Made by a program: the position numbers and the translations under genes
Shown: positions 16,028-25,751 of the stretch, in pieces
Position numbering within the stretch: the first letter of the stretch is position 1
Layout: each line of letters begins with the position of its first letter
Origin: Thiohalophilus sp046483665
GTDB taxonomy: Bacteria; Pseudomonadota; Gammaproteobacteria; UBA6429; Thiohalophilaceae
NCBI RefSeq assembly: GCF_046483665.1
Contig: NZ_JAWOCR010000013.1
Location: forward strand, 62,001-126,000
DNA: 64,000 bases
Direction: 5' to 3'
Notes under the pieces: generated by a model
Database searches by the model: none
What the model saw: the letters and a program-made list of their open reading frames with translations, nothing else
What the model was told of the DNA's origin: nothing

Positions 16028-17470
16028 TCAGGCCGTCCCTCCGACGGTGATGCTGCTGATCTTGAGGGTCGGCTGGCCGACGCCGACGGGGACGCTCTGG
16101 CCTTCCTTGCCGCAGACGCCGACGCCACTGTCCAGTTGCAGGTCGTTGCCGACCATCTCGATCTTGTTCATGACGTCCGGGCCGTTGCCGATCAGGGTGG
16201 CGCCCTTGACCGGCCGGGTCACCTTGCCGTTTTCGATCAGGTAGGCCTCGTTGGCGGAGAATACGAAACGCCCCGAGGTGATGTCCACCTGGCCGCCGCC
16301 GAAATTGACAGCGTAGAGGCCCTTCTCGACCGAGGCGATGATCTCGCCCGGATCGCTGTCGCCAGCCAGCATGTAGGTGTTGGTCATGCGCGGCATGGGC
16401 AGGTGGGCATAGGATTCGCGCCGGCCGTTACCGGTGGCGGCCACGCCCATCAGCCCGGCGTTCATCTTGTCCTGCATGTAGCCTTTGAGTATGCCGTTTT
16501 CGATCAACACGGTATGGCCGGTGGGCGTGCCTTCGTCGTCCACATTCAGCGAGCCCCGGCGTTCGGCCAGGGTGCCATCGTCCACCACGGTGCATAATTT
16601 CGAGGCGACCTGCTCGCCGATCCGCCCGGCAAAGGCCGAACTGCCCTTGCGATTGAAATCCCCTTCCAGACCGTGACCGACCGCCTCGTGCAGCAGCACC
16701 CCGGGCCAGCCCGGGCCCAGCACCACCGGCATACTGCCGGCCGGCGCATCAACCGCTTCGAGATTGACCAGCGCCTGGCGCACGGCTTCGCGGGCATAGT
16801 GCAGGCCGCGCTCCTCCTGCTGAAAATAGTCGTAACTGATTCGACCGCCGCCGCCGGCACTGCCCTGCTCGCGGCGCCCGTTGTGTTCGGCAATGACGTG
16901 CACATTGAGGCGCACCAGCGGGCGTACATCCGCCCCCAGAGTGCCGTCGCTGGCGGCCACCAGCACCACTTCCTGAACACCGCCCAGGCTGACGATCACC
17001 TGCTTGACCCGCGGATCCTGGCGACGGGCTTCGCGGTCCAGCGCCTGCAACAGCGCGATCTTGTCGGCGGTGTCGAGCGAATCCAGCGGATCGCCGGGCT
17101 GATACAGCGTATGCCCGCTGTGCCGTTGCCAACTCTGTACCTGGCCCGACTGACCCTGCCGGGCGATGGCGCGGGCAGCATTGGCCGCTTCGGTCAGGGC
17201 CGGCAGCACGATCTCGTCGGAATAGGCAAAGCCGGTTTTCTCGCCGCTGATGGCGCGTACGCCAACCCCCTGTTCGATGTTGTGACTGCCTTCGCGAACG
17301 ATACCGTCTTCCAGAACCCAGGATTCCTGACGGACAAACTGGAAATAAAGATCGGCGCTGTCGATGCGGTGCCCCATCAGTTGATCGAGAGTACGTTGCA
17401 GTTCCAGTTCGCCGAGGCCGGCGGGGGACAGCAAGGTTTGTTGTGCGATGTCGAGTACAGGTTGAGTCAT
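16028..17470 (-). CDS. tldD: Metalloprotease TldD
   Basis: Catalytic zinc subunit of the TldD/TldE protease. The 480-residue product has the active-site motif LLHEAVGHGLEGDFNRKG and the family C-terminal pattern with SVPVGVGQPTLKISSITVGG. Its start overlaps the end of the nitrilase gene by four bases, so both are probably on one minus-strand transcript running from rng. Confidence 0.95.
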   Translation of the reverse strand: MTQPVLDIAQQTLLSPAGLGELELQRTLDQLMGHRIDSADLYFQFVRQESWVLEDGIVREGSHNIEQGVGVRAISGEKTGFAYSDEIVLPALTEAANAARAIARQGQSGQVQSWQRHSGHTLYQPGDPLDSLDTADKIALLQALDREARRQDPRVKQVIVSLGGVQEVVLVAASDGTLGADVRPLVRLNVHVIAEHNGRREQGSAGGGGRISYDYFQQEERGLHYAREAVRQALVNLEAVDAPAGSMPVVLGPGWPGVLLHEAVGHGLEGDFNRKGSSAFAGRIGEQVASKLCTVVDDGTLAERRGSLNVDDEGTPTGHTVLIENGILKGYMQDKMNAGLMGVAATGNGRRESYAHLPMPRMTNTYMLAGDSDPGEIIASVEKGLYAVNFGGGQVDITSGRFVFSANEAYLIENGKVTRPVKGATLIGNGPDVMNKIEMVGNDLQLDSGVGVCGKEGQSVPVGVGQPTLKISSITVGGTA

Positions 17471-18294
17471 GAGATCACTTTACAGGGTATTTTACGGTGT
17501 TGCAGCGCCGGAAAGTTGCGCCGGGTATCGGTGATGCGTTTGGGGTTCACTTCGGCACTGACAAAGCCCGAACCGCTGGGCAGCTGGTCCAGAATCAGCC
17601 CCCAGGGATCCACAATCATGCTATGGCCATAGGTTTCCCGCCCATTGACGTGATAGCCACCTTGCGCGGCAGCCACCATGTAAACCAGATTTTCGATCGC
17701 CCGGGCACGGACCAGCACTTCCCAATGGGCCCGGCCGGTGATGGCGGTAAAGGCCGAGGGTAACGCGATCAGTTCCACTCCTTCATCGGCCATACGCCGG
17801 AACAGCTCGGGAAAACGCAGATCGTAACAGACCGCCAGTCCCAGCTTGCCAAAGGGTGTCTCCACCACCGTGGGTTCGCGCCCCGGCTCGATGGTTTCCG
17901 ATTCATTGTAAGTTTCGGCATTCTCTTCCAGATGCACATCAAACAGGTGGACCTTGTCATAACGGGCCACCTGCTCGCCCTGATCATTAATCAACAAACA
18001 GGCGGCACGAATCCGCTTGTCATCCTCCGATTGCAACGGAATGGTGCCCCCCACGATCCAGATGTTGTGTTTTTTTGCCTGCTCGGTGAGAAACTCCTGC
18101 ATCGGCCCCTGCCCCGGCGCCTCCCGATGTTTGACCTTGTCGGTTTCCTGCATGCCCATGATGGCAAAATTCTCCGGTAATACGATCAGCTCGGCACCGG
18201 CATCCACCGCCCGGCCGATCAGGCGACCGGCCTCGGTCAGATTGGCGCTCACATTAGGGCCGGAAGCCATCTGGATAGCTGCCACACGTTTCAT
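17467..18294 (-). CDS. Carbon-nitrogen hydrolase (Nit1/deaminated-glutathione amidase type)
   Basis: Nitrilase-superfamily amidase; homologues of this branch repair deaminated glutathione. The 275 residues have the catalytic triad in order: Glu in LIVLPENFAIMG, Lys in RYDKVHLFDVHL, and Cys in LGLAVCYDLRFPELFR. It lies in the rng-yhdP-tldD cluster, where the same gene is found in several gammaproteobacteria. The substrate is inferred from family only. Confidence 0.9.
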   Translation of the reverse strand: MKRVAAIQMASGPNVSANLTEAGRLIGRAVDAGAELIVLPENFAIMGMQETDKVKHREAPGQGPMQEFLTEQAKKHNIWIVGGTIPLQSEDDKRIRAACLLINDQGEQVARYDKVHLFDVHLEENAETYNESETIEPGREPTVVETPFGKLGLAVCYDLRFPELFRRMADEGVELIALPSAFTAITGRAHWEVLVRARAIENLVYMVAAAQGGYHVNGRETYGHSMIVDPWGLILDQLPSGSGFVSAEVNPKRITDTRRNFPALQHRKIPCKVIS

Positions 18295-18336
18295 CAGGGT
18301 ACCTCGTTAATAATGCAGGAGAAAAACCGCTCGGGA

Positions 18337-18720
18337 TTACTCGACGTGCTCCCCGGGGAGTATCGTCATGACAGGTGGGGTTTTGTTACCGCCTGAAACC
18401 ACTTCCAGCTCAATTACATTGATATTGGCGCTACCGGCATGCATTTCAAGATCGGTAGAGGGCACACCCAGGGTCACCAGCCAGGCATGCAACTCTGCCG
18501 CCCACAGACGGCCCCGGTCGCCCCCGGGATGATGAATCCGCAAGCGGGCATTGGCTGTCGCCTGAAAATCCTGCATGGCCCGGGACAGGGCCGGCATGGC
18601 TACGACCGACTCAGGATTGCGAGGCAGGGACCATTGCTCCCGGGTTAATCGATGTGCGGTATCAATTGCCAGAACCGTGCCACTGAAACACAGCAGAATG
18701 ACGCTCAGAATCATTTTCAT
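18337..18720 (-). CDS. Small periplasmic protein of unknown function
   Basis: A 127-residue protein with a clear signal peptide (MKMILSVILLCFSGTVLA) followed by about 108 mature residues that include ARLRIHHPGGDRGRLWAAEL and a beta-rich end. The middle faintly recalls the OmpA-like peptidoglycan-binding fold, but I cannot assign it. It is inserted between yhdP and the nitrilase gene on the same strand and is probably co-transcribed with them. Confidence 0.7.
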   Translation of the reverse strand: MKMILSVILLCFSGTVLAIDTAHRLTREQWSLPRNPESVVAMPALSRAMQDFQATANARLRIHHPGGDRGRLWAAELHAWLVTLGVPSTDLEMHAGSANINVIELEVVSGGNKTPPVMTILPGEHVE

Positions 18721-18778
18721 GGACCTAGAATACCATTAAACCGGCCGCAGGATCAGGTTCCACCAAACAGGGGGTGGA

Positions 18779-21700
18779 TTACTTGCTGGTATTGTCCAGC
18801 GGTGTAATGACCGGTTCTTCCCAGCTGCCGGTGATGTGATAACGTTTTGCCGTCGCCTTGTCGAGGCCGCCGCCAAACAGCTTTTCCAGGAACAGAATAG
18901 CGGCGCCCACCTGGGTACCAAACAGCAACCCACTGGCCACAGGCAGAGTGTTTCCCACCTGCGGTATCACCGTCATCCGTTGATCGAAGTCCCGCTCTGC
19001 CAGGCCGGTTCGTCCCTGGATCAGGATTTTCGCGCCTGGCGCATCAATCTTCAACGCGTCATTGTAGGAATTGCCATCACGTAACTCGAATTCACCTTCC
19101 ATATTGTCGAAATGGAAGCCCTCCTGAAAGGTATCACTAAAATCAAGCATCAGCCGGCGCGGCAAGGCCGACAGACTGAACAGACCCAGCAAGCGTCCGG
19201 CACCGGGGTTAACATTGACCAGACTGCCGTCCTGGACATGCACCGATATCTCACCCGTTAACAGGCCGGGTTTAAAACCCAGGGGGGGGGCTCTCCAGTG
19301 CAGCTCGCCCCGGCTTTTCAACTCACCGTCCCCGATAATGGCGGCAAACCCGAGATTGTCGAGCAATTGGCCGAGATTGGGGCTGATCAGGTCATAATTG
19401 AGCTGCGTGGAGTGGCGCCCCATTTCATACCACCAGTCGCCACTGGCTTGCAGACGTAAATTTTCACCCCGCAGACGCAGTCTTTGCAAACGCACCCCTT
19501 TTGACAGCGAATGCAGCTCGAAATCAAGATGCCCCAGCGGATAGTCACCGTACTGGAATTGTTCGATACGTCCCCGGATGCCTGGCAGATTCGTCGGCGG
19601 CGGGGAATTCGACGATGATTTTGCCGGGGTCGACGGTTTCACCTGTTCAGGCTGTTCCGGCTGTTCCGGGCGGGCCAGCGTCAGCCGTTCCATGTCGAAC
19701 CGGATCGGAAGCTGCCATGCACGGGCCGAATCGTCCCCGGAGACTTTCGCAGATCGGAGGATCTGTCGCCATTGTCCCGGATCAACCCCGTCCAGCGTGC
19801 CGCCGATCAGCAGGATCTGTTCGCTCGGCAAAGCGGCCGATGCTGCGGCGCCGAAATGGACACTCCCCCGCTCCAGCTGTGTCAGCCCATCACGTTCGCT
19901 CAGCTCAAAGCGCGTGGATAGTCGCTCGGCCAGGTTCAGTGAGACGTTATTACGTTCAGCTCCGAACCGCACTTCGAACAGCAGCCGCATCGCCTCCGTG
20001 GTGGATTTGTTCAGCGGCGCCGGCAAATCCGAGCTAATTCCATACAGAGTCGAGTCAATGCGCAATAGCGGTTGTTGTGTTGCGTTTTTATCCCCTCCCA
20101 ATATTACGGCAGCATGCCAGGATGTGGTTCCCGAGACTCTGTGCGACCAGCGCGGTGCGAGACGTTCGGCCAGTTGTGGGGCGTTGATGCGCCCATGCGC
20201 CAGAATACTGATCTGGCGACTGCTTTCGGATTGGCCCGTGGTATCCAGTTCCAGGGTCACCGGTTCATCAAGCAGCTGCGCCTGCAGCGCCCTGGAACGG
20301 ACACCGGCCTGATCGAAATTTACTTCCCCCTCGATCGATTGCATCGCCAGCTTTTCATCCAGCAGGTATAACTGCCCGTTACGCAAAGTAATCTTGCCCT
20401 GATAACGTGTCGGAGCCTGTTCCTGCATTTGTGAACTCAGGGGAATCCATGCTTCGAAACGGGTATTCGCCGTTCCTTCGATACGGGACTGCTCGATAAA
20501 ACGTGAACCGCCCGGAGCAATCGGGCTGCGGGTCAAAAACCGGGCTACATCGCTCAGTTTGCCATTAGCATCCACCTGTAATTGCAAACGGGGATTCCGA
20601 AAGCTGGCAATGCGTGCCCGGGAGGGTGACAGCCGGGTATCAAATAAACGTCCCTGACGGGTCAGAATCTCCATCCTCTGGCTGGTGAAGGTAGCCGACA
20701 AGTCAATGCCTGTGATCGCCGGCCAACCCTCGCGATAATTCAAACGCACATCCCGGGCATCCAGATCAACTTTGAACTGTCCGCGCTGATCACGAAAAGG
20801 AAAGTCTCTCAGACGACCGTTGAACACCAGACCGCCCTCACTGACATGGCCGCTGACGATGCTGCGATCCAGCCAGTTCACCAGCGGCTGTTTCATAATG
20901 CCGGTCGGGAAATAACGAGAGGCATGTTCCACCTTACCGTTTTTAAACTGCGCCTGCAGGTCCAGATAAGGTGACACAGAATGGTCCTGTGGCAGGCTCA
21001 GTAAAAGATCGGCTGCAAGTTGGATGTGGTCAGTCTCCATCTGTAACTGTTCGCTTTGCAACTGCCAGCCCTGCTCGTCCCGCGACCAGCGTAACCTGCT
21101 GTCCAGTCGGTTCAGCATCAACGGCTCACGGAACAGACGCGGCGCATCAACACTGGCATATCCGGAATACACTTCAGCCCGACCCTGGCGATGGTCGGTA
21201 TAAAGCTGTCCCTGCAGGCCGGTTACCCCCGGAAAATCACGCCAGGGCTCGGAGGAGAGATGCTCGAAATCGACCTGCAGCCGGTAACGGGGTTCCTGTT
21301 GTGCATTGCGTGTATGGCGAAAGTGCAGACGCTGGACATCTCCCACCGGCTTGACGCTTTGCAGAAACTCACGCTGTCGGTCATCAGGCAGGTTGCTCTG
21401 CAGCAGCAGACCGGCGACATCCTCGATCCGGAAATAGTCGCTGTCTATTTGCCACTCGGCAGCCCGGATTTTGTCACCGGCGGTATGGCGAATACTGAAA
21501 CGGGTTTGCGGCCAGACATCGCCGGCGCTCATGTACTGGAAACGATCCACATTGAGTGTCCAGCCATCGGTATGATTGTCGACGTCAAACAGTCCTCCCA
21601 TCAATCGTACGTGATAGGAGTCATCCATAATCGGTAGCGACATATCCAGATCGTAGGCGGTGAGATCACCGCTGAGTTGCGCGATTGCGTTATCTTCCCA

Positions 21701-22525
21701 GGTTCCCCAGAGCTGGAAATCGGCAGTCCCTGAATTGAGGCTGACGCCCTGGTATTCGGGTTTGACACCCCATTGATCCAGTTGTACCGCGTCGCCGCGC
21801 AGATAGATGTCGCCTTTCATCTTGCGCGGGTTGAGGATGTCGCCACGAACGTCCATGGCAATTTCAAAGTGCTTGCCCATGCGCGCGGGTAGTTTAATCT
21901 TGCCGTTAAGCTGATGGCGTTGATTGTCATTGCGCAACACCAGGTTGACATCATCGAAACGCAGGGTATTGCCGTCCTGCTTCAGATCCTTCCAGATAAT
22001 TGTACTGTTACGCAGGGACAGTCTGCTGCGTTTGAACAACCAATTGGCCAGTTCCCCCGATCCGTGAGGCCGCCCGGTTTGGAAAGTCTTTTCGAGATTG
22101 CTGACATTGACACCCTGCAATAAGAATCGCCCATCCTGCTGCCGGGTTATCGCCAGCTGAATGCCATCAATTGTAAAGTCGCGAGGCACGACCTGACGCT
22201 GGCGAACCGAGTCGATCAAAGCCACACCCAGCCGTGCCTGGTCAAAGCGCACAATTTCACGCTCGCCGGTTTTATCCAGCATGTAGACATCATCGAAGAT
22301 TAGTGTAGGAGTAAAGCCGACCAGCCGCGCATCCATGGACTCGATTCTTACGGTATGATCCAGGAAAGCACTGGCCAGTTCTTCCAGTTCAGAACGGTAA
22401 GCAGTCAGATCCGGTAAAAAAATACGAAACAGCGAGACCAACACGGCCAGAATGACAACCAGTGCCGCCAGGCTGTACCACAGGATACGCCGAAAAGTAC
22501 GCAGATATTGTTTTGCAGTGGACAC
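18779..22525 (-). CDS. yhdP: AsmA-like phospholipid transport protein YhdP
   Basis: Very large inner-membrane-anchored protein of the bridge-like family (with TamB and YdbH) implicated in moving phospholipids to the outer membrane. The 1248 residues begin with a membrane anchor (ILWYSLAALVVILAVLVSLF), continue with a long beta-rich periplasmic repeat region and end with the AsmA-like C-terminal domain (GELKSRGELHWRAPPLGF onward). A Pro/Glu-rich linker near residues 962-990 (EQPEQPEQVKPSTPAKS) may be a flexible insertion. Order rng-yhdP-tldD is conserved. Confidence 0.93.
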   Translation of the reverse strand: MSTAKQYLRTFRRILWYSLAALVVILAVLVSLFRIFLPDLTAYRSELEELASAFLDHTVRIESMDARLVGFTPTLIFDDVYMLDKTGEREIVRFDQARLGVALIDSVRQRQVVPRDFTIDGIQLAITRQQDGRFLLQGVNVSNLEKTFQTGRPHGSGELANWLFKRSRLSLRNSTIIWKDLKQDGNTLRFDDVNLVLRNDNQRHQLNGKIKLPARMGKHFEIAMDVRGDILNPRKMKGDIYLRGDAVQLDQWGVKPEYQGVSLNSGTADFQLWGTWEDNAIAQLSGDLTAYDLDMSLPIMDDSYHVRLMGGLFDVDNHTDGWTLNVDRFQYMSAGDVWPQTRFSIRHTAGDKIRAAEWQIDSDYFRIEDVAGLLLQSNLPDDRQREFLQSVKPVGDVQRLHFRHTRNAQQEPRYRLQVDFEHLSSEPWRDFPGVTGLQGQLYTDHRQGRAEVYSGYASVDAPRLFREPLMLNRLDSRLRWSRDEQGWQLQSEQLQMETDHIQLAADLLLSLPQDHSVSPYLDLQAQFKNGKVEHASRYFPTGIMKQPLVNWLDRSIVSGHVSEGGLVFNGRLRDFPFRDQRGQFKVDLDARDVRLNYREGWPAITGIDLSATFTSQRMEILTRQGRLFDTRLSPSRARIASFRNPRLQLQVDANGKLSDVARFLTRSPIAPGGSRFIEQSRIEGTANTRFEAWIPLSSQMQEQAPTRYQGKITLRNGQLYLLDEKLAMQSIEGEVNFDQAGVRSRALQAQLLDEPVTLELDTTGQSESSRQISILAHGRINAPQLAERLAPRWSHRVSGTTSWHAAVILGGDKNATQQPLLRIDSTLYGISSDLPAPLNKSTTEAMRLLFEVRFGAERNNVSLNLAERLSTRFELSERDGLTQLERGSVHFGAAASAALPSEQILLIGGTLDGVDPGQWRQILRSAKVSGDDSARAWQLPIRFDMERLTLARPEQPEQPEQVKPSTPAKSSSNSPPPTNLPGIRGRIEQFQYGDYPLGHLDFELHSLSKGVRLQRLRLRGENLRLQASGDWWYEMGRHSTQLNYDLISPNLGQLLDNLGFAAIIGDGELKSRGELHWRAPPLGFKPGLLTGEISVHVQDGSLVNVNPGAGRLLGLFSLSALPRRLMLDFSDTFQEGFHFDNMEGEFELRDGNSYNDALKIDAPGAKILIQGRTGLAERDFDQRMTVIPQVGNTLPVASGLLFGTQVGAAILFLEKLFGGGLDKATAKRYHITGSWEEPVITPLDNTSK

Positions 22526-22566
22526 GTTAAACCATCGTCATTCTATCTGGACGCAGCCATTATCAG

Positions 22567-24033
22567 TTACATCAGCACCACATCAAACTGTTCCTGGGTA
22601 TATTCCGATTCCACCTGGAACTTGATCGGCTTGCCGATGAACTCCTCCAGCTCTGCCACACTGGTTGATTCCTCATCCAGCAACATATCCACCACCGGCT
22701 GGGCAGCCAGCACCAGATACTGCTGGGCATCAAACTGGCGCGCCTCGCGCAGAATTTCACGGAAAATCTCGAAACAGACTGTTTCCGCAGTCAACAAGGT
22801 ACCGCGCCCGTTACAGGTAGGACAGGGCTCGCACAGGATATGTTCCAGGCTTTCACGGGTTCGCTTGCGGGTCATTTCCACCAACCCCAGATTCGAGACT
22901 TCGCTGATGTTAGTTTTGGCATGGTCCCGTTCGAGACTCTTCTCCAGGGCCCGCAAAACCTGACGCCGGTGCTCGATATCCACCATGTCAATAAAGTCGA
23001 TAATAATGATCCCGCCCAGGTTGCGCAGACGCAGCTGGCGCACTATCGCCTGGGTAGCTTCCAGGTTGGTCTTGAAGATAGTTTCTTCGAGATTGCGATG
23101 TCCGACGAAAGCGCCGGTATTGACGTCGATGGTATTCATCGCCTCGGTCTGATCGATAATCAGATAGCCGCCGGATTTGAGTTGCACCTTGCGCTCCAGG
23201 GCACGTCGAATCTCATCCTCGACTCCGTAAAGATCGAAAATGGGCCGTTCACCGGGATAATATTCAATCTGATCAACCAGCTCGGCAATGAACCTGGCTG
23301 CGAATTTTTTGACCTTATGATAGGTTTCATTGGAATCGATGCGAATTTTCTCAATATCACTGCCACTGAGATCGCGCATGGTACGCATGACCAGCGGCAG
23401 ATCCTCGTACAGCAGGTTGCTGTCATCACCAGTAGCGGCAGTATTGCGCTCCTGAATCGACGTCCACAGCTTCTGTAAAAAACACATGTCATTATAAATT
23501 GCCTCGTCGGGGACACCTTCGGCCACGGTGCGGACGATATAGCCACCCGGATCAAACTGCGGGGCATAACGGCCGACGCTCTCTTTCAAACGCTGGCGCT
23601 CGGTCTCCTCATCGATTTTTTGCGAAACACCAACATGTTCCGCGCCAGGCATATAAACCAGATAACGAGAGGGAATGGATAGCTGAGTGGTCAGGCGCGC
23701 GCCTTTGGAACCCATTGGATCCTTGACCACCTGGACTACCACCTCCTGGCCTTCGGAGAGCAGTTCCATGATAGTTTGCGAGTTTTTCTCGCCCTCATTG
23801 TCATTGCGCACGGCAATGTCGGAGACATGCAAAAATGCCGTACGCTCCAGTCCCATCTCGATAAAAGCAGCCTGCATTCCAGGCAAGACCCGGCTGACCT
23901 TGCCACGATAGATATTGCCTACCAGACCGCGCTTGCGCGCTCGCTCTATGTGCACCTCCTGCAATACGCCGTTTTCCAGATAGGCGACACGGGTCTCCTG
24001 CGGGGTAACATTAATTAACAGTTCTTCACTCAT
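22567..24033 (-). CDS. rng: Ribonuclease G
   Basis: Endoribonuclease of the RNase E/G family that matures 16S rRNA 5' ends and degrades some mRNAs. The 488-residue length fits RNase G rather than RNase E. It has an N-terminal S1 domain (GNIYRGKVSRVLPGMQAAFI), the metal-binding aspartates in MNTIDVNTGAFVGHRNLEET and GGIIIIDFIDM, and the zinc-link CEPCPTCNGRG. It lies ten bases after maf and before yhdP, the usual operon. Confidence 0.96.
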   Translation of the reverse strand: MSEELLINVTPQETRVAYLENGVLQEVHIERARKRGLVGNIYRGKVSRVLPGMQAAFIEMGLERTAFLHVSDIAVRNDNEGEKNSQTIMELLSEGQEVVVQVVKDPMGSKGARLTTQLSIPSRYLVYMPGAEHVGVSQKIDEETERQRLKESVGRYAPQFDPGGYIVRTVAEGVPDEAIYNDMCFLQKLWTSIQERNTAATGDDSNLLYEDLPLVMRTMRDLSGSDIEKIRIDSNETYHKVKKFAARFIAELVDQIEYYPGERPIFDLYGVEDEIRRALERKVQLKSGGYLIIDQTEAMNTIDVNTGAFVGHRNLEETIFKTNLEATQAIVRQLRLRNLGGIIIIDFIDMVDIEHRRQVLRALEKSLERDHAKTNISEVSNLGLVEMTRKRTRESLEHILCEPCPTCNGRGTLLTAETVCFEIFREILREARQFDAQQYLVLAAQPVVDMLLDEESTSVAELEEFIGKPIKFQVESEYTQEQFDVVLM

Positions 24034-24042
24034 TCTGCCCGC

Positions 24043-24636
24043 TCACTCCTGATCCGGGAACAATCCGATACCCGCCTGTTGTAATAATTGTGCGGTCTCA
24101 TACAACGGTAACCCCATCACACCCGAGTAACTGCCTCGCAGTTCGCGGATAAAGGCCGCCGCATAACCCTGAATGGCATAGGCACCTGCCTTACCCTGGC
24201 TTTCACCGGTTTGCCAGTAACGTTCACATTCCGGCCGGTTCAACTCACGAAACGTAACCTGGCTGATATTGAGTGCCTCGTGTTCCTCGCGGTCGATCAG
24301 CGTAACACCGCTGAGGACCTGGTGAGTTCGCCCTGACAGTCGCAGCAGCATAGCGATGGCTTCATCCCGATCCCGCGGTTTACCCAGGACCTCATCCTCA
24401 ATAGCGATAACCGTATCAGCGCCGAGTACCGCTCGGGGCGCCGTTGGATCGACCAGATCCAGACCGGCACGCGCCTTGTCCCGCGCCACCCGGCGGACGT
24501 ATGCCTCAGGCGTTTCATTATCCATCCGGGTCTCGCTGACCGAGACATCCAGCAACCGGTAACGGACACCGATCTGTCCCAGCAAATCGCGACGCCGCGG
24601 CGAGGCCGATGCCAGATATATATCAAAAAGTTCCAT
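24043..24636 (-). CDS. maf: Maf-family nucleotide pyrophosphatase
   Basis: House-cleaning pyrophosphatase that hydrolyses non-canonical nucleoside triphosphates such as dTTP/UTP analogues. The 197 residues start with IYLASASPRRRDLLGQIG, the Maf signature, followed by ESYVRR-like EAYVRRVARDKA and VLGADTVI. The gene order maf-rng matches the enteric yhdE-rng; the mreBCD genes usually ahead of it are replaced by rlmH here. Confidence 0.94.
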   Translation of the reverse strand: MELFDIYLASASPRRRDLLGQIGVRYRLLDVSVSETRMDNETPEAYVRRVARDKARAGLDLVDPTAPRAVLGADTVIAIEDEVLGKPRDRDEAIAMLLRLSGRTHQVLSGVTLIDREEHEALNISQVTFRELNRPECERYWQTGESQGKAGAYAIQGYAAAFIRELRGSYSGVMGLPLYETAQLLQQAGIGLFPDQE

Positions 24637-24712
24637 ACCTGTGAGTGTAACCTGTTCCGGCCATGGGTTTCAGTGCCCGGCATGGCCGTTTGGGGATGAT
24701 CCGGTTTCGGCA

Positions 24713-25180
24713 CTATTTATGATAGGGATGGTGCTTGAGTATGCTCATGGCCCGGTACAGCTGTTCTGCCACAATAATGCGCACCAGTGGATGAGGCAAG
24801 GTCAGAGGGGAGAGCGACCAGCGGCCCGCGGCGTGTTGCAAACAATCGCCTGCAAGACCGTCCGGGCCACCGATCATCAGCGCAACATCCTGCCCGCCCT
24901 GCAGCCAGTTGCGCAACTGTTCGGCCAGCTGTTGGGTCGACCAGTTCCTGCCCCGACTATCTAGCGCCCAGAGCAGGCTGTTTCTGGGCACCGCCGCCAG
25001 GAGCTTTTCGCCTTCCTGCTGTTTGAGCTTTTCGACGGCGCTGGTCTTGGCGCGTTTGGCCAACGGAATCTCGACCAGATTCAGACGGCACTCGGGCGGC
25101 ATACGTCGGGCGTATTCCGCATAACCGTCCTGAACCCAGCCGGGCATTTTGCTGCCTACCGCCAGAAGATGAATGTGCAT
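24713..25180 (-). CDS. rlmH: 23S rRNA pseudouridine-1915 N3-methyltransferase RlmH
   Basis: SPOUT-class methyltransferase that modifies pseudouridine 1915 in helix 69 of 23S rRNA. The 155-residue protein has the family start MHIHLLAVGSKMPGWV, the SAM-knot segment MIGGPDGL and the C-terminus LYRAMSILKHHPYHK. It follows rsfS in the same direction as in most proteobacteria, after a spacer of about 210 bases that contains a repeat element. Confidence 0.95.
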   Translation of the reverse strand: MHIHLLAVGSKMPGWVQDGYAEYARRMPPECRLNLVEIPLAKRAKTSAVEKLKQQEGEKLLAAVPRNSLLWALDSRGRNWSTQQLAEQLRNWLQGGQDVALMIGGPDGLAGDCLQHAAGRWSLSPLTLPHPLVRIIVAEQLYRAMSILKHHPYHK

Positions 25181-25206
25181 ACCTGCCTGCCGGTTATCGC
25201 AAAAGT

Positions 25207-25345
25207 GTCCATGTATTCATGGTTTGTCCGAATTCTTTCGGCACAGGTGGATAACCACCGACTACATTGAATACACCGAATGAACTGAAAAATACTGAAT
25301 TATATAAATCGAACATCTCTGGTGATTTCAGTGCCTTCAGGGTTC
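25207..25345. repeat. Word-iterated element with GAATACACCGAAT-type units
   Basis: The rlmH-rsfS spacer holds two arms made of imperfect 9-10 base units: TCCATGTATTCATGG and TTTGTCCGAATTC on the left, and GAATACACCGAATGAACTGA on the right, which are roughly inverted relative to each other, then GGTGATTTCAGTGCC. It has the same style as the other spacer elements but uses a different word. Confidence 0.5.
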
Positions 25346-25393
25346 ATCTTGCACTGTAGCGGACCGCTCCCGCCGCGGCACCCGGCACCCCGT

Positions 25394-25738
25394 TTATTTC
25401 TCAGCGGCAGAGGGGCTGGTCTCGCCCCAGAGTTTTTCCAGGTTGTAAAAATCACGTATCGACGGCTGCATGATATGTGCCACCACGTCGCCGAGATCGA
25501 CCAGCACCCATTCGGCATGTTGCTCGCCTTCCACGCCCAGAGGTTTGACGCCGGCGGCTTTGGCCTTTTCGATTATATTGTCGGCAATGGCCTTGACCTG
25601 GCGCGCGGTATTGCCACTGGCAATCACCATGACATCGGTCACGCTGGACTGGCCGCTGACGTCCAGAATCTTCACATCGACGCCCTTGACGTCCTCGATT
25701 GCGTCCACCACCAGTTGTTTCAGTTGTTCACCATTCAT
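25394..25738 (-). CDS. rsfS: Ribosomal silencing factor RsfS
   Basis: Binds ribosomal protein L14 and blocks subunit joining when nutrients are short. The 114-residue protein has the family core VKILDVSGQSSVTDVMVIASG and HAEWVLVDLGDVVAHIM. It is 13 bases after nadD, in the conserved nadD-rsfS-rlmH order. Confidence 0.95.
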   Translation of the reverse strand: MNGEQLKQLVVDAIEDVKGVDVKILDVSGQSSVTDVMVIASGNTARQVKAIADNIIEKAKAAGVKPLGVEGEQHAEWVLVDLGDVVAHIMQPSIRDFYNLEKLWGETSPSAAEK

Positions 25739-25751
25739 GAGCGTCTCTGTT

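Noticed and set aside
16673..17632. Long antisense open frame over tldD and the nitrilase
   Set aside because: It mirrors codons of real genes with triads intact and has no independent support.
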